DNA of 64,000 bases from the NCBI RefSeq assembly GCF_000372725.1, contig NW_005199770.1:357208-421207 (forward strand). Reading direction: 5' to 3'. The stretch's first letter is position 1; each line of letters starts with the position of its first letter. Positions 52,001-60,401 of this stretch are shown here, one piece after another. The notes below the pieces were generated by a model, which did no database searches, was not told the DNA's origin, and was given only the letters and a program-made list of their open reading frames with translations. The translations under genes and the position numbers were made by a program. The DNA is from Emiliania huxleyi CCMP1516. Its lineage: Eukaryota; Haptophyta; Isochrysidales; Noelaerhabdaceae.

Positions 52001-53066
52001 CCGCGTGGTCGGCCTCTCGCGCGACGCGGCGACGGGCAGGACGGTCTGCAAGAACTCGATCATCTTCAAGGTGTCGCGCACCGAGCTCGCCGACATGGCG
52101 CTGCGGCCGCCGCCCGCCGACATGGTGGCGCGGCTGCTTCGGGAGGGCAAGGTGACGGCGGAGCAGGCGGCGCTCGCGGCGACCGTGCCGATGTGCGACG
52201 ACGTGACGGTCGAGGCGGACAGCGGCGGCCACACCGACAACCGGCCGCTGCAGGTGCTCCTCCCTGTCATCATCGCGCGGCGCGACGCCGTCAAGCTCGA
52301 GACGGGCGTGCACGTCCGCGTCGGCGCCGGCGGCGGCATCGGCTGCCCCGAGGCGGCGGCGGCGGCCTTCGCGATGGGGGCCGACTTTGTGGTGACGGGC
52401 ACGATCAACCAGCTCGCGCGGCAGTCGGGCACGTGCGACACGGTGCGTGAGCAGCTCTCCAAGGCGACGTACAGCGACGTGGTGATGGCGCCGGCGGCGG
52501 ACATGTTCGAGTCGGGCGTCAAGCTGCAGGTGCTCAAGAAGGGCACCATGTTCCCGTCGCGCGCGCTCAAGCTGTACGAGCTCTTCCTCGCGTACCCGTC
52601 GCTCGACGCCATCCCGGCCGACGTGCGGCAGCGGCTCGAGAAGACGGTCTTCCGCAAGCCGATCGACACGGTGTGGCAGGAGACGGTCGACTTCACGCTC
52701 AACCAGCTCAAGGACCCCGAGAAGATCAAGCGCGCCGAGGCGGACCCGAAGGGCAAGATGGCGCTCATCTTCCGCTGGTACCTCGGCCTCTCGAGCGGCT
52801 GGGCAAACGCGGGCGTGACGGACCGCGCGATGGACTTCCAGGTCTGGTGCGGCCCCGCCATCGGCTCGTTCAACGACTTTGTGCGCGGGACGTACCTCGA
52901 CCCGGCCGTCGCCAACGCGTACCACGACGTGCACGAGGCGAACATGCAGCTGCTGCGCGGCGCGTGCGTGCTGCGCCGCATCGAGCAGCTCAAGGCGCAC
53001 GCCGGGGTGCGCGCCGCCGTCGACGCGACCGCCCTCGCGCCGTACCGCCCCGAGCCGGTCGCGTAG
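34072..53066 (+). CDS. Single-chain PUFA synthase (KS-MAT-ACPx4-KR-DH-KS-CLF-AT-DH-DH-ER)
   Basis: Iterative type I fatty acid/polyketide synthase building long-chain PUFA from malonyl units. Thirteen exons (34072-34794, 35146-35325, 35567-35731, 36263-36571, 36727-36949, 37108-37305, 37426-38849, 39045-45853, 45919-48187, 48280-48627, 48746-49182, 49388-50498, 50628-53066) keep frame for 5,544 residues. Sequence follows thraustochytrid OrfA, OrfB and OrfC almost segment by segment. The OrfA-OrfB joint lies inside one uninterrupted exon, and so does the OrfB-OrfC joint, so fusion is not a splicing guess. The enoyl reductase that ends OrfB is missing, leaving one ER. No thioesterase or phosphopantetheinyl transferase domain is seen. 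Introns mix GT-AG and GC-AG, with one apparent GA-AG (38850-39044). A 505-base assembly gap falls inside intron 3, so no coding sequence appears lost. The N-terminal 140 residues before the KS match nothing known; the start could also be the ATG at 34321. Confidence 0.93.
34510..37460 (+). other. PUFA synthase domain: first ketosynthase (KS)
   Basis: Starts RVAIVGYSCILPGG. The active-site Cys is in DAACASS (about 35697), with His in EGHGTGTPVGD and in KSNIGHLKSVAG. It ends SSFGFG|GANYH, joined across intron 37306-37425. All three catalytic residues are present, so it should condense. Confidence 0.92.
35757..36261. other. Assembly gap (505 N)
   Basis: Run of N inside the intron between AIK (ends 35731) and VAIDELL (starts 36263). 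The flanking KS residues are contiguous in OrfA-type proteins, so the gap hides only intron sequence. Confidence 0.95.
37900..38849 (+). other. PUFA synthase domain: malonyl-CoA:ACP acyltransferase (MAT)
   Basis: Has AVFSGQGGQYTGMF, then the nucleophile elbow AGHSLGELSAL (Ser) and later GAFHTPLL (His), ending FVEFGPRATLAKLV. It loads malonyl groups on the ACPs. Confidence 0.9.
39290..39490 (+). other. PUFA synthase: coiled-coil linker before the ACPs
   Basis: Charged heptad-like stretch (AELQAAKKEASERQQMVK, then AESALEEAKVALRER), as in the OrfA linker at this place. A likely dimerisation or spacing element. Confidence 0.6.
39560..40810 (+). repeat. Four tandem acyl carrier protein repeats, 324-bp unit
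   Basis: Units are offset by exactly 324 bp (the word GTCGGAGAAG starts at 39581, 39905, 40229 and 40553). Each encodes an ACP with ELGVDSIKRVEIL, where Ser carries the phosphopantetheine arm, plus an Ala/Pro linker. The four are almost identical even at silent positions, which indicates recent amplification or gene conversion. More ACPs generally raise output in this enzyme family. Confidence 0.95.
41740..42650 (+). other. PUFA synthase domain: ketoreductase (KR)
   Basis: NADPH-binding SGGARGIT at its start, then FILVGRS. The catalytic region reads VVFSSLAGFHGNAGQTDYAMAND, with Ser and Tyr of the short-chain reductase type. Confidence 0.88.
42690..43480 (+). other. PUFA synthase domain: PKS-type dehydratase-like hotdog
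   Basis: Corresponds to the C-terminal DH of OrfA/PfaA. It has the H-x8-P-like segment AHVVRGRRVVP and ends before the second KS. Activity is debated in the family. Confidence 0.75.
43545..44860 (+). other. PUFA synthase domain: second ketosynthase
   Basis: Starts RIAIVGMAARYAGAP. Cys in DAACASALY, His in ECHATGTPQGD and in GTCGHTLTAAG; ends LSAFGFGGTNAHAVLE. Catalytic residues are complete. Follows OrfB. Confidence 0.92.
44905..46280 (+). other. PUFA synthase domain: chain length factor (CLF)
   Basis: KS-like fold starting LAIVGMAARFGTL in which the active-site Cys region reads VTQGANSVYR, without Cys. This is the mark of a CLF that pairs with the preceding KS. The intron 45854-45918 (GT-AG) lies inside it. 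Confidence 0.88.
46630..47720 (+). other. PUFA synthase domain: acyltransferase (AT)
   Basis: Starts RVAFMYGDGASPYAGF; nucleophile elbow ACGLSLGEVSMLFAF. Matches the OrfB AT (PfaB-type). In OrfB an ER follows; here a linker leads straight into the OrfC-type dehydratase. Confidence 0.88.
48040..51450 (+). other. PUFA synthase domains: two FabA-like dehydratase/isomerases
   Basis: Follows OrfC. The first DH has YFPCHFKNDQVMAGSL and the second FSCHFWCDPVMPGSLG, each with the FabA-type His and Asp region. These set the cis double bonds. Confidence 0.9.
51590..53050 (+). other. PUFA synthase domain: enoyl reductase (PfaD-type, FMN)
   Basis: TIM-barrel nitronate-monooxygenase-like ER: YTGAMAKGIASADLVIAAG, then VNLIHSPFDD, EADSGGHTDNRP, VRVGAGGGIGCPEAA and FVVTGTINQ. 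The only ER in the gene. Confidence 0.92.
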
Positions 53067-53564
53067 TCACGCGGCCGGGGTGGCGCGAGGGCACGGGCGA
53101 GCGAGCCAAAGCGCGCTCTAGGATCAGGCGCCCTGGCCCTCCTCCGCGCCCTTGCGCGCATGCATGCGCATACACACTGATGGACTCCATGACTGATGAT
53201 GCGAGACCCTCACCGGGAGGGTGTCGAATACGTGCTGTGACAGTGTGCCGAGATGAGAGACGGGGGGCTTCGTATTCCGATCTGCTCTCTGTCTGGTCTT
53301 GTCTCGTGACTGAGTGACTGTGTCGTTGATGGTATTATACTGATGGGTACAGGGTACGCACGCGACGCGCCTGAACCAAGAGCAACACCGGCCGCGCGCC
53401 CAACGATACAACCCACGCCACACTGGTCAGTGGTCACTGCACTACCCTCTAGAGTCACACTGCACGTACGGCTTTACAGCAGAGCTTCCTTCCGATTAGA
53501 ATCATGGTCTTGACACTTGACGAATAAATACAAAAGATACAAAGATACAAACAAAAAATCAAAA
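53067..53564. other. Convergent spacer
   Basis: 3' side of the PUFA synthase and of the carrier gene. AT-richer at 53520-53565 (AATAAATACAAAAGATAC). No gene. Confidence 0.5.
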
Positions 53565-54683
53565 CTACACCAGCAGCCACTTGACGAGGTCAAACGAGGA
53601 GAGCCCGACCAAGCCTGCCAGGCCCATGCGGATCGCCTTGGCTTGGAAGCCCTTCCAGCAAGCGGCGAGCCCCTCCTCGCGCGCGATGCGGGCGAGCGTG
53701 CTCAGAGTGCCGTGGTAGCGGCGGTGCGAGTCTCCCGTCGCGCCCGCCGTTGCTGCGGGCAGCTGAGACTGGATGCGAGACTTGGCGACGTCGAACGGGG
53801 CGTTGAAGCACGTTGCTAGCACGCCGCACCCAAAGCCTGCCACGAGGTCGAGGCCCCTCGCCGCCGCCTCGGAGCCGCCGCCGCCCGCCGCCCGCCCGCC
53901 CGCCGCGTCGCCGCGCCGCCGCACCGCGGCCATCGACCCAAAGTAGGCTGCGTTCCACACCGAGTTCCTAGGCGGAGGACGAGGACGAGCTACAGTGCGG
54001 CACCACCGCGTGGAGGGGCCCGCGCGGAGGGCTTGGTGGGCGGCCACTCCTCCACACTGTGGCGCCAAGGCCGGTGCGCGCAAAGGCCGCCACGCCCTCC
54101 GAGCGCAGCATCTGCGCCTGCAGGAGGCTCAGAGGGGCCGTGGAGGGCGGCTGATGTGGTCGCAGCCTTGACTCGGCCGTGCACGCGAGTGCTGCGTGTG
54201 CGCGGCGTGGCATGAAGCCACTAGAGGAGGGTGTCTGCGGGCTTGAGATCTGTGTTCCGCATCTCTAGTCTCCCGCGCCGCGCAGTCGAGCGAGCCGGCA
54301 TACCGGCCAACGTACTCTTTGGTCTGCATCCGCACCTTGACCACCTGGAAGGGCTGTACCACGGCCGCCTCGAACGGGCCGCTTGCCGCGCCAGCGGCAA
54401 CGGAGGCGGCCACCTCGTCGAGCGAGGTGTGTGCCAGCAGCAGCTGCCGCGCCCCATCGTATGAGGAGTACATGGCCGCGCTCTTTGGCACCATTCCGGC
54501 GAACTCGGGGCCGACGCCCCGGTAGAAGCGACGGAAGCCGCCCTCGGCGTGGATGGCTTGCAGCGAGGAGGCCACGGACCGGGCCTGGCTGGACAGGTGG
54601 TGGCGGGTCTTTACCATGTCGAACGGCTGGCAAACAGCACATTCGATCAGGCCTACCGCGGCGCCAGCGGCGATCGACTCCAT
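53565..54683 (-). CDS. Mitochondrial carrier, probably oxodicarboxylate type (SLC25A21-like)
   Basis: Exons 54683-54279, 54117-54050 and 53967-53565 encode about 291 residues in three repeats with PFDMVKTR, PFQVVKVRMQ and PFDVAKSRIQ signatures (P-x-D/E/Q-x-x-K/R). The context FARTGLGATVWRNSVWNAAYFG matches the oxodicarboxylate/oxoadipate carriers, which exchange C5-C7 oxodicarboxylates across the inner mitochondrial membrane. Related carrier subtypes cannot be excluded. Intron 54118-54278 is GC-AG. Intron 53968-54049 reads GA-AG because GGA flanks both boundaries, so GT-GA is an equivalent placement. The ATG at 54683 is preferred over an upstream GTG. Confidence 0.85.
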
Positions 54684-55260
54684 CGGCAATCGTGCGTCAG
54701 CACTGTGCGCTTCGAGGAGGAACGCCCTTCCAACAGAGAGCAGAAGAGCGTGCCGCGCACAGCGAAGGCGAGGACGGCGAGGCACTTAGCTCCGTGCACT
54801 CGACGGGGGGGGGACCGCCCTCAGGCAAGCTCATTCACAATCTACGCCGCAAAAAGAAGAATTTTGAGCGCCCTGGCATGGTGGCAGTGGGACGGCCGCG
54901 AGGTGGCATGAAGGTTGCAGCGAGAAGCGGCGAGAGACTGCGAAAATCCCATCCCTCCCTTGGGTTGTCTGTTTTCTTTCTTTCTTTGGACTGGAAAAAG
55001 GCACAGCAGGCGACAGCCCCTTATGGGCCGTCGAAGAGAATTTCGGGGGCGCGCGCCTTTCCTTAAATTCCCTTTTCTCGCGGCCGTTCTTCTTCTTTTG
55101 GGGGGCAAAAAGATTTTAACAGGGCGAGGGCGGGCTGGGCGCGGCTGAGCGATCATATATAATCGTTGGCACCACGCGCACAAGCCTCGAGTTGTCCACG
55201 CCGGAGTTTGCAAAAGTAACACGAAAGTTATACGCGCGTCCGCCCGCCCGCCGCTGAGGA
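54684..55260. promoter_or_regulatory. Divergent promoter region with TATA-like box and repeat copy 2
   Basis: Holds the second copy of the 41-bp dispersed repeat (54947-54987). A TATA-like CATATATAAT at 55153-55162 lies about 100 bp before the ATG at 55261. The left part drives the carrier gene. Confidence 0.5.
54947..54987 (+). repeat. Copy 2 of the 41-bp dispersed repeat
   Basis: Identical over 41 bases to 12114-12154 and in the same orientation relative to the downstream gene. Confidence 0.9.
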
Positions 55261-56655
55261 ATGCACCGTGTCACTCGGGACACGGTGGCCGTCATCGGCG
55301 TCATTGGCCGGGACGATGTCGCGCTTAGAGAACACGTCCGAGAGGCGTGGAGCAGCGCATCCCATCTGCCGCACAGCCTGGCCCTGCGATTTGCTGTCTC
55401 CACGCATGACAGCGACGGAGCGGCCACAGCGGTCGGCAGCGCCGCTAGCGAGGAGGCCGATCTGCATCGCCTCGAATGCCTCGGCCAGTCATCTGGGCTG
55501 GCGGTTGTCGTTTTCTCTCTCGCAGACGCCTGGTTTCGGTTTGCCGCGTCGCACCCGGCGTTTGCAAAGGTGCCTTTCATTGGACGGGCAGACACCGACG
55601 CGGTCATCTCTCCCGTGTGGCTCGACCGCATGCTTCTCCGGCTTGCGAGGGGGCAGCCCTTCTACCTCGGGCGGGTGCAGTGGTTCTCGTGGCACCGCAG
55701 TCTCCACAAGCCCGTCGGGTTTGGCTTCAGGTGCTCGCGGGGCTAGGCCAGCTGACTATCCTCCCAGACGGGACTCGACTCTCACACCCGCTCCTCCTCT
55801 CGCGCCAGTCCGGAGGGCGCAGTTGCCGCCGCGCGGGGCGAGGCTCGTGCCTCAGTGCTCTCTCGCAAGGCATCGGCCTTGAGCGGCGCCTCTCGACACA
55901 CCTCTAGGCGAGCGCGCCTGCCTCACGCCGCCTGGAAGCTGCGACGGGCCTTTCCCCTTTGTGACGGGCCCGATAATCGTCATGTCGATGTCGCTCATCC
56001 GCTGGTACGCCGGCTCTCGCGACATCGAGACTGCGGTGCAGCCCTGTCCAGGCCCTAGAAACCATGACGCCAACCCCAATCGCTCGCCGCGAGCGAACCG
56101 CCTCAGGTGCGCCTCGCCATTGACTCGCGCCTCAACCGCTTCCAAGGGAGTGGTCAGAATGGCACCGCACCCATCCCGCTCGACAGCGCGCGACGCAGAG
56201 GTCTCTTCCTGCGTGCCGCTAGCGCCGGCGACCTGAGCGTACGCCTTTTCGACGACGTCTTTTTGGGGTGGACCATGTGCCGCGAGAGGGGCGCAGGTGG
56301 CCACTCCCGAGACCTACTGATGGCTCCTGCTGTCGCGTTGCCCGGTTGCTGCCAGACCCGCCATCCGCCCCTCCCACCCTCCTCGCAGACTCTACCTCTG
56401 CGGCGGTGACCGTGCTCGCCTTCCCCAACCACGCACTCTACACCGCGCCCGGCGCGTGCAACCAGGCGGGGCCTGGTAAGGCCGCGTGTTGCTTGCGAGA
56501 GCTAAACGTGTCGGGCGCGCGCCCGAACTGCACAGTACCCTTTCCATTGCACCCGAGCTGAGCTCGGCGGTGGCCTTGCCCCAGGCGCGCCCGTCATCCA
56601 CGGCCTCAAGGGGCTGCCGGCCATGCTGCCGGCCGTGGCAGCACAGATGAGGGAG
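55261..56655 (+). CDS. Galactosyltransferase-like protein (GT31-type), gene model incomplete
   Basis: Exon 1 (55261-about 55734) has the GT31 layout. It has a strand VAVIGVIG, then ALREHVREAWSS (the R-x-x-W motif), and PFIGRADTDAVIS in the position of the DxD metal site. A YLGRVQWF strand follows. Exon 2 (about 55933-56055) gives DGPFPFVTGPIIVMSMSL. Exon 3 (from 56106) gives RLFDDVFLGWTM, the usual acidic (E/D)DVFLG motif. Later pieces (about 56407-56480 and 56588-56650) read VLAFPNHALYT and APVIHGLKG. Together these support a Golgi-type beta-galactosyl or N-acetylhexosaminyl transferase. No N-terminal membrane anchor is visible in exon 1, so it may be missing or on an upstream exon. Exact splice sites are uncertain. 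Confidence 0.6.
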
Positions 56656-57009
56656 AGCGCGCTCCATCCCCCCCCCTCGCCGACGGTCACGTGCGGGCCC
56701 ATGCCGGAGCGGGTACGCGGGGGGCGCACACTGCTCGCGTGCGGCAGGCAATGGAGGTGGTGCACGCTGCCGTGGATCAAAAAGCCGCCCCCTCCGCCAC
56801 CCTGCAAGGCAAGGTTGTTCAGGACGCACCTCGCGGGCGGGCGGCAAAGGAGTGGGGGGAGTGCGATCAACATCAAGCCGCCGCGGCCTTTATTGTGACC
56901 GGCGTCGGGTCGCGACGCGTGCACAAAACAATATTGTAGCGCAGGGGGGGGCAGGGGATGTGGGACGGGGGGTCTCGAGACACACCGACCGACATATACA
57001 CAAGGCACC
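56656..57009. other. Convergent spacer
   Basis: End of the transferase gene and 3' UTR of the SET-FKBP gene. No further gene is seen. Confidence 0.5.
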
Positions 57010-59804
57010 TCACTCGACGCCGAGCAGCTCCACGGTGAAGACGAGCGTCGCCTTGGCGGGGATTTTGGGCGGAGACCCCTTGTCGCCGTAGCCGAGGTGC
57101 GACGGGATCGTGAGCCGCGCCTTGCCGCCCACACGCATCAGCTGCAGACCCTCGGTCCAGCCGGGGATCACACCTCCCACAGCGAAAGTGGCCGGGTCGC
57201 CGCGCGCGTACGACGAGTCGAAGGCGATCCCGTCCGCGTTCCTCCCCTCGTAGTGCACCACCACCCGGTCGGACGCCGTAGGCGAAGCGCCGCTGCCTTC
57301 GGCCTCGTGCAGCACCACCAAGCCGCTGCTGGTGACGCGCGCGCCTGCAGGAAGGTTCAGACTCGGTTCGGACAAAAGCACAAGGAGGGCGGACGGCGAC
57401 GTCGGTGATGGCGCACGCGCCTTCCTCGGCGACCGCTTCCTGGTACACGCGGCTGCCGAGCACCTGCAAGGCGAGATGCCGCCGAGATGCCGCCGAGATG
57501 CCGCCGAGATGCCGCCGAGATTCTGGCGGCCGCCTCGCAACGCGCACCTGGAAGCGGATGCGCGCCGCCGCCTCGACCACGCCGCCGGGGCCGGCGGCGG
57601 TGCTGGCGGCGAGGGCGCGGTTGAGCAGCGCCTTTGCGCGAGAGAGAGGAGCTCGAGATGTAGCGGAGAGACGCCATCGAGATGCAGCCGAGATGCAGCC
57701 GAGATTCAGACGAAATGCGGCCGAGATGCGGCCGAGATGCGGCCGAGATTCAGCCGAGATGCGGCCGAGATGCGGCCGAGATGCGGCCGAGATCGCCTTT
57801 TGCGAGAGGCGGAACTCGAGCGCGAGGCGCGTGCGCGGGGGCAGCGCCGCCGCCGCCGCCTCGCCCTCCGCGGCGACGCGGCTGGCGCCGTTCGGAGGCG
57901 GCAACGGCGTGACCGCCGCACCGCCAGCGTCGACGACGACGCCGCGGGCATCGGACGCCGTCGGCGCGGCGCCTCCGAGCCCAAGTCGCCTCCGGTCCTC
58001 CGCGACGCCAGTCGAGTAGCCGGCCAGAGTCCCCTGCAGCAGGTCGCGGTAGCGGCGCCACGCGTGCCGCGCTGCCGCCGGCGCCGACGCCGCCGCCGCC
58101 TCCTCCTCGCCGCCGCCGCTCAGCGCGCCGGCCTCGTGCAAATTGAGCAGCGCCACCTGCAGACTCGCGCCCGCAGCCTGCCAGCACGAGATCGAGCCGT
58201 CGCCCTCCCTCACCAGCAGCCCGTCCTGCAGCCAGCAAGGGCTGGGCTGAGTCTCGGCCCGCGTCCTTCTCCCCTCCCTCCACCAAGCAGCCCCCCGCCT
58301 CCGCCAGAGAGAGCAGCAGCGCCGCGCCGCCGGCCGCTCCCTCCGCCTCGCGCAAGCACGGTGTGAAGTCGACGAGCGGCAAGTCCGGAGGCGCCTGACG
58401 GAAGGGCTCCGAGAAGCTTCAGCCGCTGAAGCTCCCGCCGAGGTCGGGCGAGCGGGTGGGTCTGGCGGTGCGTCGAGCGAGGCGAGCACGAAGCCGAACT
58501 GCGGCAGCAGCACGCAGTTGGGCAGCTCGCCGTAGGAGAGGCACACCTGCGCTCCCCCGCCGGATCGGGGTTGCACTCTCTTGTCATCTCGGGTCCTCTC
58601 TGGTCATCTCGGGCCATCTCTGGTCATCTCGGTCCATCTCGGGCCTATCTCTGGTCATCTCGGGCCATCTGTGTTCATCTCGGGCAGGAGAGGCGCGCCT
58701 GCGTCCCTTTCCGGATCGGCTCCGTCGCGAGGACGACAAAGGAGCGCCCGTCCTCCTCGAGGCCCTTGGCGGTGTGCTGCGGCGTCCGCCCGTCGTGGTT
58801 GGCCATGTCGACGACAGGGACGAGGCCGGAGCCGCTCCCGACGCCATAGGCGCGGCTCGTCACTGCGCCGACCGCCCACGACAGCTCGTCTCTGCCCGGC
58901 GGCTCGCCCGGCAGGCCGCACTCTGCCCAGCTCGCCGCCAGAGCGTCGGGCTGCAGCGCTGGCACGCCCTCGCCGCGGCTCTGGCCGCGCCGCCGCTTTG
59001 CAAAGTCGATGAGGTGGGCGCACTCGGTGAGGGCGAGCTCGTCGTCGGACCTGAGATCACCCGAGATCGCCCGAGATCACCCGAGATTGCCCCACGTCGC
59101 TCGGCGAGCGCGAGCTCCTCCTCACCACATCGCCGCCGGCCCTCCGCCGGCCGCAAACTCGTCCTGCGTCGGCAGCATGGCGAGGTAGGGGAGGAGGTCG
59201 GAGGCTGCGCCCCGCCGCACCTCGTACAGCAGCGCGAGGCCCAGCTTGAGGTAGCCGGGGAGGGCGCCGCCGCTCGAGCGCCACACGCCGCTCACCGGGC
59301 TCGCCTCTGCGCGCTCCACGTCGAGGATGATCGAGCGAGGGATGCGAAGGATCTCGTCGCCCTTGGCCAGGTCCCGCGCAGCCTTGGGAGCACGCAAGCC
59401 GCGCTGAGAATGCGCACACGTCTCGGGAAATCGGAGTATCTCGGGAATCGAGGATCATCTCGGGTCATCTCGGGTCATCTCGGGTCATCTCGGGTCATCT
59501 CCGCCTTCAGGCCTCGCAGGCCGCCGCCGCAGTCGGTGAGGCGCACGGCATCGGCGGCGCCGCCCGAGGAGGCGACCCACTCCTTGAGGTCGCGCCACTG
59601 GAGCTGCTCCGGCGTCAGCTCTTTGACGGCCTGCTTGGCCGCGCCGCCGCCAAAGCCTCGCGCGCCGCCCTTCTTCGACACTTTCTTCTTGGTTGCAAGC
59701 CGAGGAGAGGTGACGCGGAGAGCGTGGCGGCACGGCGGCGTCGGAGCGTGTAAAGCGCGGGCGACAGTGAGGCAGGTGGCCAAGACAAGCGCTCGCGACA
59801 ACAT
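57010..59804 (-). CDS. SET-domain (Rubisco-LSMT/SETD-like) protein fused to an FKBP prolyl isomerase, probably plastid-targeted
   Basis: ATG at 59804 (another in frame at 59927). The N-terminus MLSRALVLATCLTVARALHA looks like a signal peptide followed by a basic, hydroxylated stretch, as expected of a haptophyte plastid presequence. The SET part runs through DEILRIPRSIILD, SRAYG, LVPVVDMANHDG and VCLSYGELPNCVLLPQFGFVL, then a helical LSMT-type substrate domain (AWRRYRDLLQGTLAGYSTG). After the exon ending AVAEEG the frame enters a complete FKBP domain (VVVHYEGRNADG, FAVGGVIPGWTEGLQLM, LTIPSHLGYG), stop at 57010-57012. SET enzymes of this class methylate lysines of plastid proteins; FKBP accelerates prolyl isomerisation. 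Introns 59051-59125, 58547-58698, 58395-58471, 58226-58298, 57632-57796, 57464-57547 and 57345-57420 plus one near 59411-59508 restore the frame. Nearly all start with a copy of the next exon. Confidence 0.75.
57632..57796 (-). other. GC-AG intron filled with CATCTCGGCCG tandem repeats
   Basis: About twelve 11-bp units. The intron starts GCGATCTCGGCCGC; the next exon starts GCGCTGCTCAACCGC. Splicing gives SQKALLNRAL. Confidence 0.8.
58547..58698 (-). other. GC-AG intron flanked by a tandem duplication of more than 35 bp
   Basis: On the gene strand, the exon end GATCCGG-AAGGGACGCAG and the intron start GCGCGCCTCTCCTGC both recur at the 3' boundary, as GATCCGGCGGGGGAGCGCAG then GTGTGCCTCTCCTAC. 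The interior holds CCGAGATGACC-type tandem units. The clearest case in the window of duplication on both sides of an AG|G site. Confidence 0.85.
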
Positions 59805-60363
59805 GGTCCTGGGACCAGACCGTTTTGAGAAACCGGTGAAGCGACCGGTGGATCTCTTTCCACCCAAGAAGCCCGTTTGGAGGGATGGGCGGCAGAGTGT
59901 GCGGGCGGTGAGTGCTAGTCCTCTCATCAATTTAGAACGAAACGCCCCTCCCTCCCTTCTTCCCTCTACTAGCTGAGGGGCTCGCTAAACGCTCGCCGAG
60001 CTCCATGCTGAGCTCCATGCTGTGCAACACCACCTCCTCACTAATCGTCAGGGGCGCGGAGAGCGCAGTGCACTACGGTGAGGCTGCGCAGGGGGGGGCT
60101 CGCCCCCTGCACCGCGCTCAGCGGCGTAGGGGAGAGGGCGGTCGGTGGCGGCGGCGGCGAGGCGCGAGGCGGTGGCGGCGGTGGTGCGGGCGGCGGGATG
60201 ACAGGGGGGGCGGCGGGATTGACAGGGGAGGCGGCGGCCACGAGCGGAGCGGCGCGAGAAGGGGGGGGGGCGGCGGCGAGGCGCCGGTGAGCGAGGCGCC
60301 CGCGCCATCAGAGGGACGCGCCGCTGCGAGATGGAGGGCGGCGGTGACGGAGGCGAGGCGCGA

Positions 60364-60401
<38 letters not shown>

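Noticed and set aside
34072-53066. Bacterial contamination as source of the PUFA synthase.
   Set aside because: At least twelve spliceosomal introns interrupt the domains, and flanking genes are eukaryotic in type.
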